Part shown: positions 9,263 through 18,358 of the stretch, piece by piece
How positions within the stretch are numbered: the first letter of the stretch is position 1
Layout: every line of letters starts with the position of its first letter
Assembly: GCF_022048975.1 (NCBI RefSeq)
Contig: NZ_JAKMHX010000017.1
Span: forward strand, 1-64,000
Length of the DNA: 64,000 bases
Reading direction: 5' to 3'
Source: Sporosarcina cyprini
GTDB taxonomy: Bacteria > Bacillota > Bacilli > Bacillales_A > Planococcaceae
Position numbers and translations under genes: made by a program
The notes under the pieces: model-generated
Database searches by the model: none
What the model was told of the DNA's origin: nothing
What the model saw: the letters and a program-made list of their open reading frames with translations, nothing else

Positions 9263-9300
9263 AATAAAAAAAGCGCTTGGAACTTTTCATTCCAAACACT
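9263..9300 (-). terminator. Terminator after the thioredoxin-like gene
   Basis: On the minus strand an 11-bp stem (9290-9300 with 9272-9282, two G-T pairs) is followed by TTTTTTTATT. It starts nine bases past the stop codon of the gene at 9309. Confidence 0.85.
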
Positions 9301-9308
9301 CTTGTAAA

Positions 9309-9650
9309 TCAAAGAACTTCTTCTAGAAAATCAAGGAAGTCTTGACGATTTAAATAACCAATATACGTTTTGACAACTTCACCGTTTTTGAAAAGATACA
9401 ACGATGGAAATGCAACGATGTCGTATTTCAATTGCACTGGGTTTGATTTCGCTTCAAAGTCTTCATATGTGACCCAATGTTTAACGAACTTGACTTTATC
9501 GGATAAATCTTCTGCCACATCTTCTAAAACCGGTTCGAACGCTTGGCATGGACCGCATTCATCTGTAAAAAAATCAACAAATACCGGTAATTCGCTTTCC
9601 AATACTTCTTTTTGAAAATCCTCTGCTTTAACTGTCAATACGTGAGACAT
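9309..9650 (-). CDS. Thioredoxin-like protein (CGPC active site)
   Basis: This is a 113-residue single-domain thioredoxin fold. The redox site CGPC is at about 32-35 (TDECGPCQAFEPVL) and the cis-proline loop is AFPSLYLFKNGEV. It is a cytoplasmic thiol-disulfide reductant with no signal peptide. It is divergent from housekeeping TrxA (which has a WCGPC site), so a specialised partner is likely. The ATG is preceded by a GGGGGAA-type site. Its upstream side faces the large 20-bp repeat array. Confidence 0.85.
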   Translation of the reverse strand: MSHVLTVKAEDFQKEVLESELPVFVDFFTDECGPCQAFEPVLEDVAEDLSDKVKFVKHWVTYEDFEAKSNPVQLKYDIVAFPSLYLFKNGEVVKTYIGYLNRQDFLDFLEEVL

Positions 9651-9796
9651 TTTGTTTCCCCCTATTCCTAAATCGCTTTGAGTGTTTCCCTGAATCCGGA
9701 TTTCTCAATACTTGTACTCTAACGGGAATTGAAACGGACTACAATAGAGTGCGTTAAAGGCATCCTTTTTTAGGTTAATTCGGTCAGGTGGGACAG

Positions 9797-10595
9797 CTTT
9801 CCTGGCGTTCCGTTCATATGGCGTCTGTGGCTATTATTTGGTGCGGGCTACAGGTAATTTGGCACCTGTTGTGGCTAGTATTTCGCGCGGACTACAGCTT
9901 ATTTGGCGCCCGCAATTATTATCTGGCGTTCGGCTTGATTTTCTGGCGTTCAGCCCGGTTTTCTGGCGTTCGTCCTGATTTTCTGGCGTTCAGCCCGGTT
10001 TTCTGGCGTTCATCCTGATTTTCTGGCGTTCAGACCGGCTTTCTGGCGTTCATCCTGATTTTCTGGCGTTCAGACCGACTTTCTGGCGTTCGTCTTGACA
10101 TTCTGGCGTTCAGACCGGCTTTCTGGCGTTCGTCTTGATTTTCTGGCGTTCAGACCGGCTTTCTGGCGTTCGTCTTGATTTTCTGGCGTTCAGCCCGGCT
10201 TTCTGGCGTTCGTCTTGATTTTCTGGCGTTCAAACCGGTTTTCTGGCGTTCGTCTTGATTTTCTGGCGTTCAGACCGGTTTTCTGGCGTTCATCCTGATT
10301 TTCTGGCGTTCAGCCCGGTTTTCTGGCGTTCGTCCTGATTTTCTGGCGTTCAGCCCGGTTTTCTGGCGTTCGTCTTGACATTCTGGCGTTCAGCTCGGCT
10401 TTCTGGCGTTCATCCTGATATTCTGGTGTTCAAACCGGTTTTCTGGCGTTCAGACCGGCTTTCTGGCGTTCGTCTTGATTTTCTGGCGTTCAGACCGGTT
10501 TTCTGGTGTTCAACTATTATTTGGCGCGGGCTACAGCTTATTTGGCGCCCGCAGCTTTTATTTGGCGCCACCAACGGCTAATTCGGCGCCACCTG
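9797..10595. repeat. Large 20-bp tandem array, core TTCTGGCGTTC
   Basis: Thirty units stand in exact 20-bp register from 9921 to 10520, with no insertion or deletion. Each unit opens with TTCTGGCGTT (first unit ATCTGGCGTT; units at 10421 and 10501 read TTCTGGTGTT). The second half alternates between type A (CAGACCGG or CAGCCCGG) and type B (CGTCTTGA or CATCCTGA), giving a 40-bp higher-order repeat with one phase break at 10421-10441. Both ends carry degenerate, roughly 21-bp units with core TATTTGGCGC, and near-identical stretches with GGCTACAGCTTATTTGGCGCCCGC-like content occur at about 9880-9905 and 10525-10550. The array lies between the 3' end of the RND gene and the 5' side of the thioredoxin-like gene. 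It does not look coding. Function unknown. Confidence 0.95.
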
Positions 10596-10628
10596 TAATT
10601 CACTCAAGTATGCAATGACCAAACATAA

Positions 10629-10659
10629 CCCCTGCCTGCACAAAGTGGCAGGCAGGGGC
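10629..10659 (-). terminator. Hairpin after the RND transporter gene
   Basis: An 11-bp perfect inverted repeat CCCCTGCCTGC / GCAGGCAGGGG lies 12 bases past the stop codon at 10671 on the minus strand. The T tail is weak (TTATGTTT). Confidence 0.6.
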
Positions 10660-10670
10660 TGTAAGATGAG

Positions 10671-13600
10671 TTATTTCACAAATTCCGGCACGCTTTTCGT
10701 TAGCGCTTTGTCTGTCACCTTCTCTGTTTCTTTCACGGCAGCCACTCGTCTAGTGACAAGACGGTACACCGCAGGAATCAACAGCAACGTAATGATAGTG
10801 GCAAACAACAATCCGGAGATGAGCACTGTAGCGAGCGGCGCCTGGTAATTGCCGGACGCACCGGATGCCAGGGCGAGCGGGAGCATGCCGCCTACTGTTG
10901 TCAGTGTCGTCATGAAGATGGGACGGATCCGCTGCTTCCCTGCTGCGACAAGCGCTTCCTCCACTTGCATGCCTTCTCTTCGTAATTGGTTCGTCCGGTC
11001 AATGAGCAGGATGGCATTGTTCAGGACGATGCCGATGAGCATAATGACGCCCATTCCGGATAATAGATTGAGTTCTCGCTGCGTCAGGAAGAGGCCAATG
11101 ATGACTCCGATAATGGCCATTGGAATGACGGACATGACAATCAGCGGATGGCCGAGATGATTGAATTGGACTGCCATGACGAAGTAGACTAGGAACATCG
11201 CGATGCCAAGCACGATCGCCATTTCCATCATTAGCTGCTGTTGCTGCTCGATATCGCCGCCTGCGTCGATTGCATAGCCAGCTGGCAGATCGAACGAATT
11301 GATCACCTTTTGGACGTCCCGATTAATCGTTCCTAAATCTTTGCCTTCGATATCGGCCCCAATCGTGATGAAACGCTCTCCATCCAGATGCGCAATCTCT
11401 TTTGGTGTCTGTACCGATTTGAATTCAATTAATGAGGAGAGCTTTAACTCTCCCGCCGCCGTCGGAATTTCCATGTTCAAGACATCATTCGACGAGTTCG
11501 TTTTGGTTGCCCATCTGACCATCAGAGGGAGCTGTTCCTCGTTATAAGCCATTTCACCGACAGGCATGTCAATGAACGCTTGCTGTAGAAATTGTTTCAC
11601 CTGCATCCTAGTTAATCCCGCTTCTTCAATTGCGGAATCCTTCAAAACGACCTGTTGCTGTGTCTGGCTGTTATCCATGGAATCCGTGATGCCGACAAGC
11701 CCTTTAATCGATGAAAGCTTCTTTGTAAAATCCTTCCCGATCGATTGAAGCTTCGAGAAGTCTTCCCCTTTGATCAACACTTGGACAGGTGACCCGCCTG
11801 GACCATCCATTGCACTTTGGACATTCTTAATTGGGGTTTGTTCCGTTAATGCCCGTAATGATTTTAGAATTTCCTCGTTCACTTCTTTTTGTTCCGTCTT
11901 GATCGCGTCGCCTTTTGTCATATTAATTATTCCGATGAGCAGATTCCCATTGTCGATAATGAACGTAGAGTCTACATCATCAATTGAGCCTAACTGCTGT
12001 GACACCTTTTGCACGACTTGCTCTTTTTCATTGCCTTCTACGCCAGGCTCCAACTCGATGAGAATTTCCGAATATCGATTGAAGATATCCGGCATGACGG
12101 TCATCGGAATTTTATTCACTAACGTGAGCGAACCTCCAAACAAGAGTAGGAAAAGGACAATGACAAGACCGCTTCTCCACTTCTTTCCGACAATCCAGGA
12201 AATCGAGGCGCCGTACTGCCTCATGACCTTGCCCTCCGCCTTTCCTTTCGTCGATTTTCGGTAGCGCAAAAACCGTTCCGAAAGTGTCGGAATGATGGTG
12301 AAAGCGACAAGGACGGAGCTGATCAATGTCACCGCCACGACGATAGATAAGATGATCATGAACTGACCCATGTCTCCTCCGATAAAACCAATCGGCAGGA
12401 ATACAACGATCGTTGTCAGCATGGAGGAAATGACAGCTCCGGCGACTTCTTTCGTTCCAACTAGAACTGCATCGAGTTTGCCTAAACCGAGTTCTTTCTG
12501 CCGATAAATGGACTCCAATATGACAATTGAGGAGTCGACCATCATGCCGATGCCAAGCCCAAGACCGATCAGCGTCAGCATATTCAAGCTATAGCCCAGC
12601 AGGTAGACCGTCAAAAATGTCAGCAAAACAGACGTCGGGATGGAGATGCCGATAATCAGCGTCGCGCGGACGTTTCTCAAAAATAGCAATAAGATGGCTA
12701 CCGCTACAATACTTCCGATCAAAATATTATCTGCCACGCCATCAATTGATTCCTGAACAAAGTCGGCTTGCGCCACCATTTCATTCAACTCAAAGTCTTT
12801 AACCAGCCCTTTCTCCTGAATTTTATCTACTTCCGCCCGGACAGCCTTTGCCATATCAAGCTGAGTCGCACCATTCGCCCTCCCAATCTGGATGAAAATC
12901 AAATCCTTAGAGCCGTTTTTCCATACATAGGATGCATTCTCAAGCGGCTCAATGGAGATCGAAGCGATATCGCCAAGAGGGATGTTCCCTGTAGCGGTCG
13001 GTATCTCCACTTTACGCAAGTCCTCTACATCCTCCACTTTTGTTTGCCAGCGAAGCAAGGAGCCATTCCCATCCTCAGCCTTCAGCTCACCAAGCGTCAT
13101 TTCCGAATTGCCTTCCGAGATGCTTCCGATTACATAAGAGGCATCTATACCGAGCTCCGCCATCTTTTTACGATCCAATTGGATAGACACTTCGCGCTCT
13201 ACCGTGCCTGATACATTGACGTCCTGTACTTCTTTCAAGCTTTCCAATCTCGGTTTTAACACTTGCCGTGCGAAAGAGGACATTTCCTCCATATCGCCGC
13301 CGGAAGCTTCCATGAAGAACTCATACCCTTGGCGCACCCCATATTGGCCTGTGTATGCTTCTTTAATTTCCGGATGCTCCGCACGGAGGCTGCTCACAAC
13401 CCGCTCCACTTCCTGTATGGCTCCCGCTCCTTTTCCTCTGGCGAAAACCATATCGAGCTGCGTGCCGCCGAGCTTTGTTGAGGACTGGACCTTCTCCACA
13501 TCCCCGAGCGCCAGCAATTTCTGTTCCAACGTGTTAGTAATTCGCTCTTCCACGTCGATCGCCGCCATATCCCCCGCCTCGATGACGATATATCCGCCGT

Positions 13601-13727
13601 CCGTTCCGACAGAAGGCATGATCTCTTTATCGAGCCGGAAAACGGCCAAGATCCCTAACAAAATGATCATGGCGGATAATAAACCGACCAACACCTTTTT
13701 CTGTACGATGCTTTCTAAAATTTTCAC
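10671..13727 (-). CDS. RND-family efflux transporter (AcrB/SwrC type)
   Basis: This 1018-residue inner-membrane transporter has the RND architecture: one N-terminal membrane helix, a large periplasmic-type loop, six helices (about 330-530), a second loop, and five to six C-terminal helices. Conserved stretches include LGLGIGMMVDSSIVILE and GVIMLIGIVLNNAILLID. The closest well-known relative in Bacilli is SwrC (YerP), a surfactin and drug exporter that works without an outer-membrane channel. No membrane-fusion adaptor gene is adjacent. I chose GTG at 13727 because GGAAGGGG lies seven bases upstream and the resulting N-terminus (VKILESIVQKK) is typical; upstream ATG codons overlap that site. 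The transported compound is unknown. Confidence 0.9.
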   Translation of the reverse strand: MKILESIVQKKVLVGLLSAMIILLGILAVFRLDKEIMPSVGTDGGYIVIEAGDMAAIDVEERITNTLEQKLLALGDVEKVQSSTKLGGTQLDMVFARGKGAGAIQEVERVVSSLRAEHPEIKEAYTGQYGVRQGYEFFMEASGGDMEEMSSFARQVLKPRLESLKEVQDVNVSGTVEREVSIQLDRKKMAELGIDASYVIGSISEGNSEMTLGELKAEDGNGSLLRWQTKVEDVEDLRKVEIPTATGNIPLGDIASISIEPLENASYVWKNGSKDLIFIQIGRANGATQLDMAKAVRAEVDKIQEKGLVKDFELNEMVAQADFVQESIDGVADNILIGSIVAVAILLLFLRNVRATLIIGISIPTSVLLTFLTVYLLGYSLNMLTLIGLGLGIGMMVDSSIVILESIYRQKELGLGKLDAVLVGTKEVAGAVISSMLTTIVVFLPIGFIGGDMGQFMIILSIVVAVTLISSVLVAFTIIPTLSERFLRYRKSTKGKAEGKVMRQYGASISWIVGKKWRSGLVIVLFLLLFGGSLTLVNKIPMTVMPDIFNRYSEILIELEPGVEGNEKEQVVQKVSQQLGSIDDVDSTFIIDNGNLLIGIINMTKGDAIKTEQKEVNEEILKSLRALTEQTPIKNVQSAMDGPGGSPVQVLIKGEDFSKLQSIGKDFTKKLSSIKGLVGITDSMDNSQTQQQVVLKDSAIEEAGLTRMQVKQFLQQAFIDMPVGEMAYNEEQLPLMVRWATKTNSSNDVLNMEIPTAAGELKLSSLIEFKSVQTPKEIAHLDGERFITIGADIEGKDLGTINRDVQKVINSFDLPAGYAIDAGGDIEQQQQLMMEMAIVLGIAMFLVYFVMAVQFNHLGHPLIVMSVIPMAIIGVIIGLFLTQRELNLLSGMGVIMLIGIVLNNAILLIDRTNQLRREGMQVEEALVAAGKQRIRPIFMTTLTTVGGMLPLALASGASGNYQAPLATVLISGLLFATIITLLLIPAVYRLVTRRVAAVKETEKVTDKALTKSVPEFVK

Positions 13728-13921
13728 AAGTAAACCCCTTCCATTCATAATCAACTGACTGACTTAACCGTACCACTTGAGGCCAGCACTCTATAACGAG
13801 CCCCCGTCCGATTTCTCATTCAGCCTTAGGTCGTAGATTCAGACAAGTGACACTTAATCGTATAATGGGTCTACTCAGAAAGGTGCTTTCCAGTTAAGAT
13901 TAGGAAAAGGAGGCGTTCGTC

Positions 13922-14707
13922 ATGGAAGTGGATTTTGGTAAGGTGGCGAAAAGTTACGCGCAGTCTCGAAACGATCTGCCGGCAGAACTGATACCGGGCT
14001 TACATGCAAGAGGCGTGGATTTTTCCCAGAAGCGAATTGCAGATTTAGGTTCCGGAACAGGCGTGCTGACTCGTCTGTTGCATGACCAAGGAGCAAATGT
14101 CATTGGCATTGAACCGTCTAGCGAATTGATCGCAGAAGCCCAGCGGATTGATGCAGAAAAGGGAAATGAAATTGAGTATGATAATCGATTTTCCGAAGCC
14201 ACGGGGCTGCCGGATTCTTCATACGATATGGCCGTTGCGTTGCGCGCCTGGCATTGGTTCGACCGGGAGGCCTCCCTGCGGGAAATCAAACGAATCCTGA
14301 AACCGCATGGACAGCTGCTCGTCATGGACTCAGGGTTTATGTCCATCGATCCGATTGTTGCGGAATCCATGGGGATTTTGAAAGATCATGTGCCCCCGGG
14401 TCTCATGAAACCGGCCGGCTCAAAAGCAGAGGCTTCCCAGTTCATCAACAGCTTCCCTATTGAGTGGTTTGAAGAATGGAAGCAGCACGGTTTTGATTTA
14501 TTGGACACGTACAATTTTGAGTATACGGTTTCCTTCACAGCGGCTGAATGGGGAGAAAGGTTACGTTCTCTTTCCTGGTTTGTGAATCTGAAGGAAGAGG
14601 AACGGTTGTCCCTGACTGAAAAAGTGAGCTCAGCTCTTTCTGCTGTTCACGGCACTCAGCCTTTCACTATTCGACATCGTTTTTATATCGCCATACTTCA
14701 GAATTAA
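13922..14707 (+). CDS. Class I SAM-dependent methyltransferase (UbiE-like)
   Basis: This 261-residue soluble enzyme has motif I ADLGSGTGVLTRLL (about 40-53), motif II VIGIEPSSELI and the ALRAWHWFD segment that marks the UbiE/Methyltransf_11 group of small-molecule methyltransferases. A strong AAGGAGG site lies upstream of the ATG. An AraC-type regulator starts 25 bases downstream with no terminator between, and a VOC-family gene follows, so the three probably form one transcript. The substrate is unknown. Confidence 0.85.
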   Translation: MEVDFGKVAKSYAQSRNDLPAELIPGLHARGVDFSQKRIADLGSGTGVLTRLLHDQGANVIGIEPSSELIAEAQRIDAEKGNEIEYDNRFSEATGLPDSSYDMAVALRAWHWFDREASLREIKRILKPHGQLLVMDSGFMSIDPIVAESMGILKDHVPPGLMKPAGSKAEASQFINSFPIEWFEEWKQHGFDLLDTYNFEYTVSFTAAEWGERLRSLSWFVNLKEEERLSLTEKVSSALSAVHGTQPFTIRHRFYIAILQN

Positions 14708-14732
14708 TGACAATTAAGTTGGTGCTCGAAAC

Positions 14733-15590
14733 ATGAAAAAAGACGAATCGACCAATTTCATACTTCATGCCAAAAGCGATGAGTTCTACTGGGAAGGAGA
14801 TGGGCAGCTGTCCATCAAAACCTTCTATGGAGGACGAGCGCTATACAAGACGGATAAAGGATTTTTCGCTGTGGAAGAAAATCGGTATTTATTGCTGAAT
14901 GAAGGGGACTATACGATCGCCATTGACGAACTGCAAGAGGTCGAATCGTTCTGTCTCTTTTTCCGGCATGGTTTTGCCGAGGATGTTTGCCGGACGCTCA
15001 CTGACACCTCTGATCAGCTATTGACCGATCCCTTTCGAGACAAGAAACAGATTGGATTTTTCGAGAAAACATACGAGATGAATACCGGCTTCTTCCGCCA
15101 TCTTCAGAAAATGAAGCAGCACTATCCAGATCACAAACACGACCCACTTTGGCTGGAGGAGCAGTTTCATCAGACTATGCTTCACCTTGTATCGACCCAC
15201 CAGTTTGTGGGGAAAGAGATGGAATCGCTACAAATGCAGCGAACCTCCACTAAAGAGGAGTTGTACAGGCGGATTGCGATCGCCGATGATTTCATACGTG
15301 CCTTTTACAAGGAGCCGATTCAATTACAGGATATTGCTCAGGCGGCATGCATGTCTACGAATCATCTATTGCGGTCCTACAAGCAGGTTTATGGCAGAAC
15401 TCCTTACCAGCAACTGTCCGAGCTGCGCATAGCAGAGGCGAAGAAACGATTGGCTACTCATGAATGGACGGTCACCGCCATCGCACACGAACTCGGTTTT
15501 CAATCTTCCGCTTCCTTTAGCAAAGCATTTAAACTAGCTACTGGTCACTCACCTCTCGACTATCGAAAAAAGGTGATTTTGGACAAGTAG
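14733..15590 (+). CDS. AraC-family transcriptional regulator
   Basis: This is a 285-residue regulator. The N-terminal half (about 1-170) resembles a cupin-like effector domain (LLLNEGDYTIAIDELQEVESFCLFF). The C-terminal 100 residues hold the two helix-turn-helix motifs of the AraC/XylS family: IQLQDIAQAACMSTNHLLRSYKQ and WTVTAIAHELGFQSSASFSKAFK. It probably activates genes close by. The ribosome site before the ATG is weak (TTGGTG), which suggests modest expression or coupling to the methyltransferase gene 25 bases upstream. The inducer is unknown. Confidence 0.9.
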   Translation: MKKDESTNFILHAKSDEFYWEGDGQLSIKTFYGGRALYKTDKGFFAVEENRYLLLNEGDYTIAIDELQEVESFCLFFRHGFAEDVCRTLTDTSDQLLTDPFRDKKQIGFFEKTYEMNTGFFRHLQKMKQHYPDHKHDPLWLEEQFHQTMLHLVSTHQFVGKEMESLQMQRTSTKEELYRRIAIADDFIRAFYKEPIQLQDIAQAACMSTNHLLRSYKQVYGRTPYQQLSELRIAEAKKRLATHEWTVTAIAHELGFQSSASFSKAFKLATGHSPLDYRKKVILDK

Positions 15591-15641
15591 GCTTCAACAT
15601 AATTCTGTAAGATAAACGTAAGAAGGAAAGGAGTGATGAGG

Positions 15642-16022
15642 GTGAATCAAACAATTACTAAAATCGGTCAGATTGCTGTACCGGTAAAGAACTTTGAAAG
15701 AGCGGTCTCCTTTTACGAAAATGTCCTCGGCGTACCGAAGCTGTTTGAGGCAGGCCAATTGGCATTTTTTGATTGTGGAGGCGTGCGTTTGCTGCTGAGC
15801 CCACCAGAAAAAGAGGAATTTGCGAATGCCAGCTCCGTTATTTATTTTCACGTGGAACATATTGACGAAGCGTATGCTGATTTCAAGGAAAAAGGCGTTC
15901 ATTTCGCAGATGAACCGCACTTAATCGCCAAAATGGGCCAAACCGAAACATGGATGGTCTTCTTTACGGATACAGAAGACAACACGCTTGCCTTCATGAG
16001 TGAAAAGGTTGTAGCTGAATAA
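15642..16022 (+). CDS. VOC-family (glyoxalase/bleomycin resistance-like) protein
   Basis: This 126-residue protein is made of two beta-alpha-beta-beta-beta modules typical of the vicinal oxygen chelate fold. It opens with ITKIGQIAVPVKNFERAVSFYENVLG and closes with TWMVFFTDTEDNTLAFMSE. Metal-dependent members use H and E ligands; here one could be the late glutamate/aspartate stretch, but the first histidine is replaced (GQIAV), so catalysis is uncertain. I chose GTG at 15642 with GGAAAGGAG ending eight bases upstream; the ATG at 15636 is too close to that site. It is the last gene of the methyltransferase-AraC-VOC cluster. Confidence 0.8.
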   Translation: MNQTITKIGQIAVPVKNFERAVSFYENVLGVPKLFEAGQLAFFDCGGVRLLLSPPEKEEFANASSVIYFHVEHIDEAYADFKEKGVHFADEPHLIAKMGQTETWMVFFTDTEDNTLAFMSEKVVAE

Positions 16023-16024
16023 TG

Positions 16025-16059
16025 AAAAGGAGCCCGATCGATGGATGGGCTCCTTTTTG
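16025..16059 (+). terminator. Bidirectional terminator between VOC and symporter genes
   Basis: An 11-bp stem (16025-16035 with 16047-16057) has A residues on one side and T residues on the other. It can serve both the plus-strand VOC gene and the minus-strand symporter gene that ends at 16061. Confidence 0.85.
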
Positions 16060-16060
16060 T

Positions 16061-17332
16061 TTATGCTTCTTCTGCAGTCTCGAAGTATGTCTTCTGTTTT
16101 TGTTCATCAAAACGGCCTTCCCATTTCGACATGACAACCGATGCCAGCGAGTTGCCGACAACGTTCACAACCGTACGGGCCATGTCAAGAATCCGATCGA
16201 TTCCCGCAATGAATGCCAACCCTTCAAGCGGAATACCAACAGTTCCGAGGGTTGCGAGCAAAACGACGAAGGATACACCCGGGACTCCTGCGATCCCTTT
16301 TGATGTGATCATCAATACGAGCACAAGTGTAATCTGCTGCATGATGCTCAAATCGATATTGTACATTTGCGCAATGAAGATAGCTGCAATGGCCTGATAC
16401 AAGGTGGACCCATCCAAGTTAAATGAGTAACCTGTCGGCACGACGAAGGATACAACATCCTTTGGACAGCCAATCTTCTCCATCTTCTCAAGCACTTTCG
16501 GCAAAACCGTTTCCGAGCTTGATGTCGAATAGGCGAGGATCAACTCGTCCTTCAATACTTTAAAGAGGAAGAAAATGTTGAATCCGACGAGTTTCGCGAT
16601 ACCGCCAAGCACAATAAGGATGAAGAACGCCATAGCTGCATAGACGAGGATAAGCAATTTTCCAAGCGGCAGCAATGAGGATAAACCGAACTTCGAAATC
16701 GTTACACCAATTAAAGCGAATACGCCAAATGGAGCAAATCGCATGATCAAATTCGTTACCCAGAACATCGTATCCGCAACACCTGAGAAGAACGCCAGAA
16801 CCGGCTTTCCTTTTTCCCCGATCGCGGCTACGCCAAGACCGAAAAGAACCGAGAAGAAAATGATCGAAAGCATATTGCCTTCCGCCATTGCTTGAATGAC
16901 GTTACTTGGCACAATATTGACAAGTACATCCAAGAAGCTTTCATGTTGCACTTGCTCTGTCGTCTGGACATATTGGTCGATATTCCCCTTCGAAAGGGCT
17001 GACATACCTACCCCAACACCCGGTTTAACAATATTTGCAGCCAACAGCCCGACTACGATCGCTATCGTTGTGACAATTTCAAAATAGATAAGTGTTTTCC
17101 CGCCCAGTTTCCCAAGCTGCTTAATATCGCCTGTTCCTGCAACCCCAAGGATGAGCGTCGAAATGATGATCGGCACTACGATCATCTTAATCATATTAAT
17201 AAACATTTTACCGATTGGATCTAAATATGTCTCTACAGCTGGATTTCCGTAAAAAATGGCACCTACTATGATACCTAACACGAGACCGATTAAGATCTGA
17301 TACGCCAGTGGAAGTTTGAACAACTTTTTCAT
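16061..17332 (-). CDS. Sodium/proton:dicarboxylate or glutamate symporter (DAACS family)
   Basis: This is a 423-residue membrane protein of the DAACS/SDF family (GltP, GltT, DctP in Bacillus). Signature regions seen are the re-entrant serine-rich STSSSETVLP and the NLDGSTLYQ motif in the seventh helix region, plus an N-terminal IGKMFINMIKMIVVPIIISTL segment. It imports glutamate, aspartate or C4-dicarboxylates with H+ or Na+. A GAGGTGA ribosome site precedes the ATG. A candidate catabolite repression site lies at 17355-17368. The neighbouring GlnK/GlnL-type system suggests nitrogen or glutamine control, which would favour glutamate as substrate; this is inference. Confidence 0.9.
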   Translation of the reverse strand: MKKLFKLPLAYQILIGLVLGIIVGAIFYGNPAVETYLDPIGKMFINMIKMIVVPIIISTLILGVAGTGDIKQLGKLGGKTLIYFEIVTTIAIVVGLLAANIVKPGVGVGMSALSKGNIDQYVQTTEQVQHESFLDVLVNIVPSNVIQAMAEGNMLSIIFFSVLFGLGVAAIGEKGKPVLAFFSGVADTMFWVTNLIMRFAPFGVFALIGVTISKFGLSSLLPLGKLLILVYAAMAFFILIVLGGIAKLVGFNIFFLFKVLKDELILAYSTSSSETVLPKVLEKMEKIGCPKDVVSFVVPTGYSFNLDGSTLYQAIAAIFIAQMYNIDLSIMQQITLVLVLMITSKGIAGVPGVSFVVLLATLGTVGIPLEGLAFIAGIDRILDMARTVVNVVGNSLASVVMSKWEGRFDEQKQKTYFETAEEA

Positions 17333-17354
17333 CTATAGGTCACCTCTTTCGTTT

Positions 17355-17368
17355 TGCAAGCGCTTTCT
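17355..17368. promoter_or_regulatory. Candidate cre (CcpA) site before the symporter gene
   Basis: The 14-mer TGCAAGCGCTTTCT fits the CcpA consensus TGNAANCGNWNNCA except for its last base. It lies about 22 bases before the ATG on the minus strand, a place where CcpA binding would block transcription. Prediction by eye only. Confidence 0.45.
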
Positions 17369-17410
17369 TTTCAAAAGAACCTTACGTTCAACTATAAGGT
17401 CAACCTACAG

Positions 17411-17449
17411 AAAACGACGCAATCCGACAAATCAGGATTGCGTCGTTTC
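17411..17449 (-). terminator. Terminator after the glnKL-type genes
   Basis: A perfect 14-bp inverted repeat (17412-17425 with 17435-17448) starts directly beyond the minus-strand stop codon at 17450. The minus-strand tail reads TTTTCTGT. Confidence 0.75.
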
Positions 17450-18355
17450 TCATATTTTTTCAAATCGGGAGGCTCCGCTTTGTTTTTCCATTGCCTCAAT
17501 ACATAACACTTGAATGAATTTCTTACTGTTCACTTTAATTTTCGGGAGTGGATCATTCTCTTCCATCGCATTTACGAGCAAACGGATATCCTGCAAGTCG
17601 AAGTAGCGAGGCCCATAATACTCAAATTCCGGCAACGTGTAGTCAAGCACAGCAAGCGACGCGATATGTTCCATCGCTGCGTGGACAGCCCGCCGGATGC
17701 GCTGCTCAATTGCTTTGCTTTCTTTATGCAACGCTTCGCCCTCATATCCTTTTTGACGGGCGGATTGTTCGTATAACTCCTTCAGAGGAGGAAAAGAAGT
17801 AGTGAATTCATCGCGGGTGATCGTTAATTCCACTAATGAAATCAGATCGTCACTCCCCGCTTCCCCGGCGATACCCATATCCTTCAGAATGGATAATACG
17901 GTTCCCCGGAGCTGGACCGGTTTTCGCGCACTTTGATTTGTACCAAGATGAGATAGGGATTGCTGAATCGCCAGCAAGGATTGTTTGAGCTTCGCTTGCT
18001 CCGCCGTCTTGTTCAAGACACTTTGCACTTCGACCCGATTAATCGGCTTATGGATAAAAAACTCGATGCCCAGTTGATAGGCCTGGCCGACCATCTCTTT
18101 ATTATCCACTTGGGAAATCATGATGAACTGTCCGATGTAGCCCAGTTCCTGCAAGCGTTCGATCATTTCCAAACCGTCCATATCAGGCATGAGCAAGTCG
18201 ATCAACACGATATCGGGCCGGAGCGTCATCACCGTTTGGATGGTGGATGAACCACCGCCTTCTTCTCCAATGACCATGCCAAGACCGCCCTCAATAATGA
18301 TTTGCTTCAACATGGCGCGGCTCGCCCGGTCATCGTCGATAATGAAATAACGCAT
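17450..18355 (-). CDS. glnL: GlnL-type response regulator (YcbB family)
   Basis: This 301-residue response regulator has a receiver domain at residues 1-115: acidic pocket D7-D9, phosphoacceptor D53 in VLIDLLMPDMDG, and lysine in FIHKPINR. The C-terminal half matches the YcbB-type output domain of B. subtilis GlnL rather than a standard OmpR or NarL output. GlnL activates glutamine uptake and glutaminase genes (glsA-glnT) when glutamine is sensed by GlnK. Here it sits three bases after the kinase gene and upstream of a glutamate/dicarboxylate symporter gene on the same strand, a probable target. The symbol follows resemblance of both proteins to the GlnK/GlnL pair. Confidence 0.8.
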   Translation of the reverse strand: MRYFIIDDDRASRAMLKQIIIEGGLGMVIGEEGGGSSTIQTVMTLRPDIVLIDLLMPDMDGLEMIERLQELGYIGQFIMISQVDNKEMVGQAYQLGIEFFIHKPINRVEVQSVLNKTAEQAKLKQSLLAIQQSLSHLGTNQSARKPVQLRGTVLSILKDMGIAGEAGSDDLISLVELTITRDEFTTSFPPLKELYEQSARQKGYEGEALHKESKAIEQRIRRAVHAAMEHIASLAVLDYTLPEFEYYGPRYFDLQDIRLLVNAMEENDPLPKIKVNSKKFIQVLCIEAMEKQSGASRFEKI

Positions 18356-18358
18356 TGT

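Noticed and set aside
9788..10581. Coding frames of 60-80 codons inside the repeat array (rich in FWRS)
   Set aside because: They follow from the periodicity, lack ribosome sites and are confined to the repeat. They are treated as non-coding.
9797..10595. CRISPR array
   Set aside because: The repeats are only about 10 bp, the intervening bases are two recurring types rather than unique spacers, the period is 20 bp, and no cas gene is nearby.
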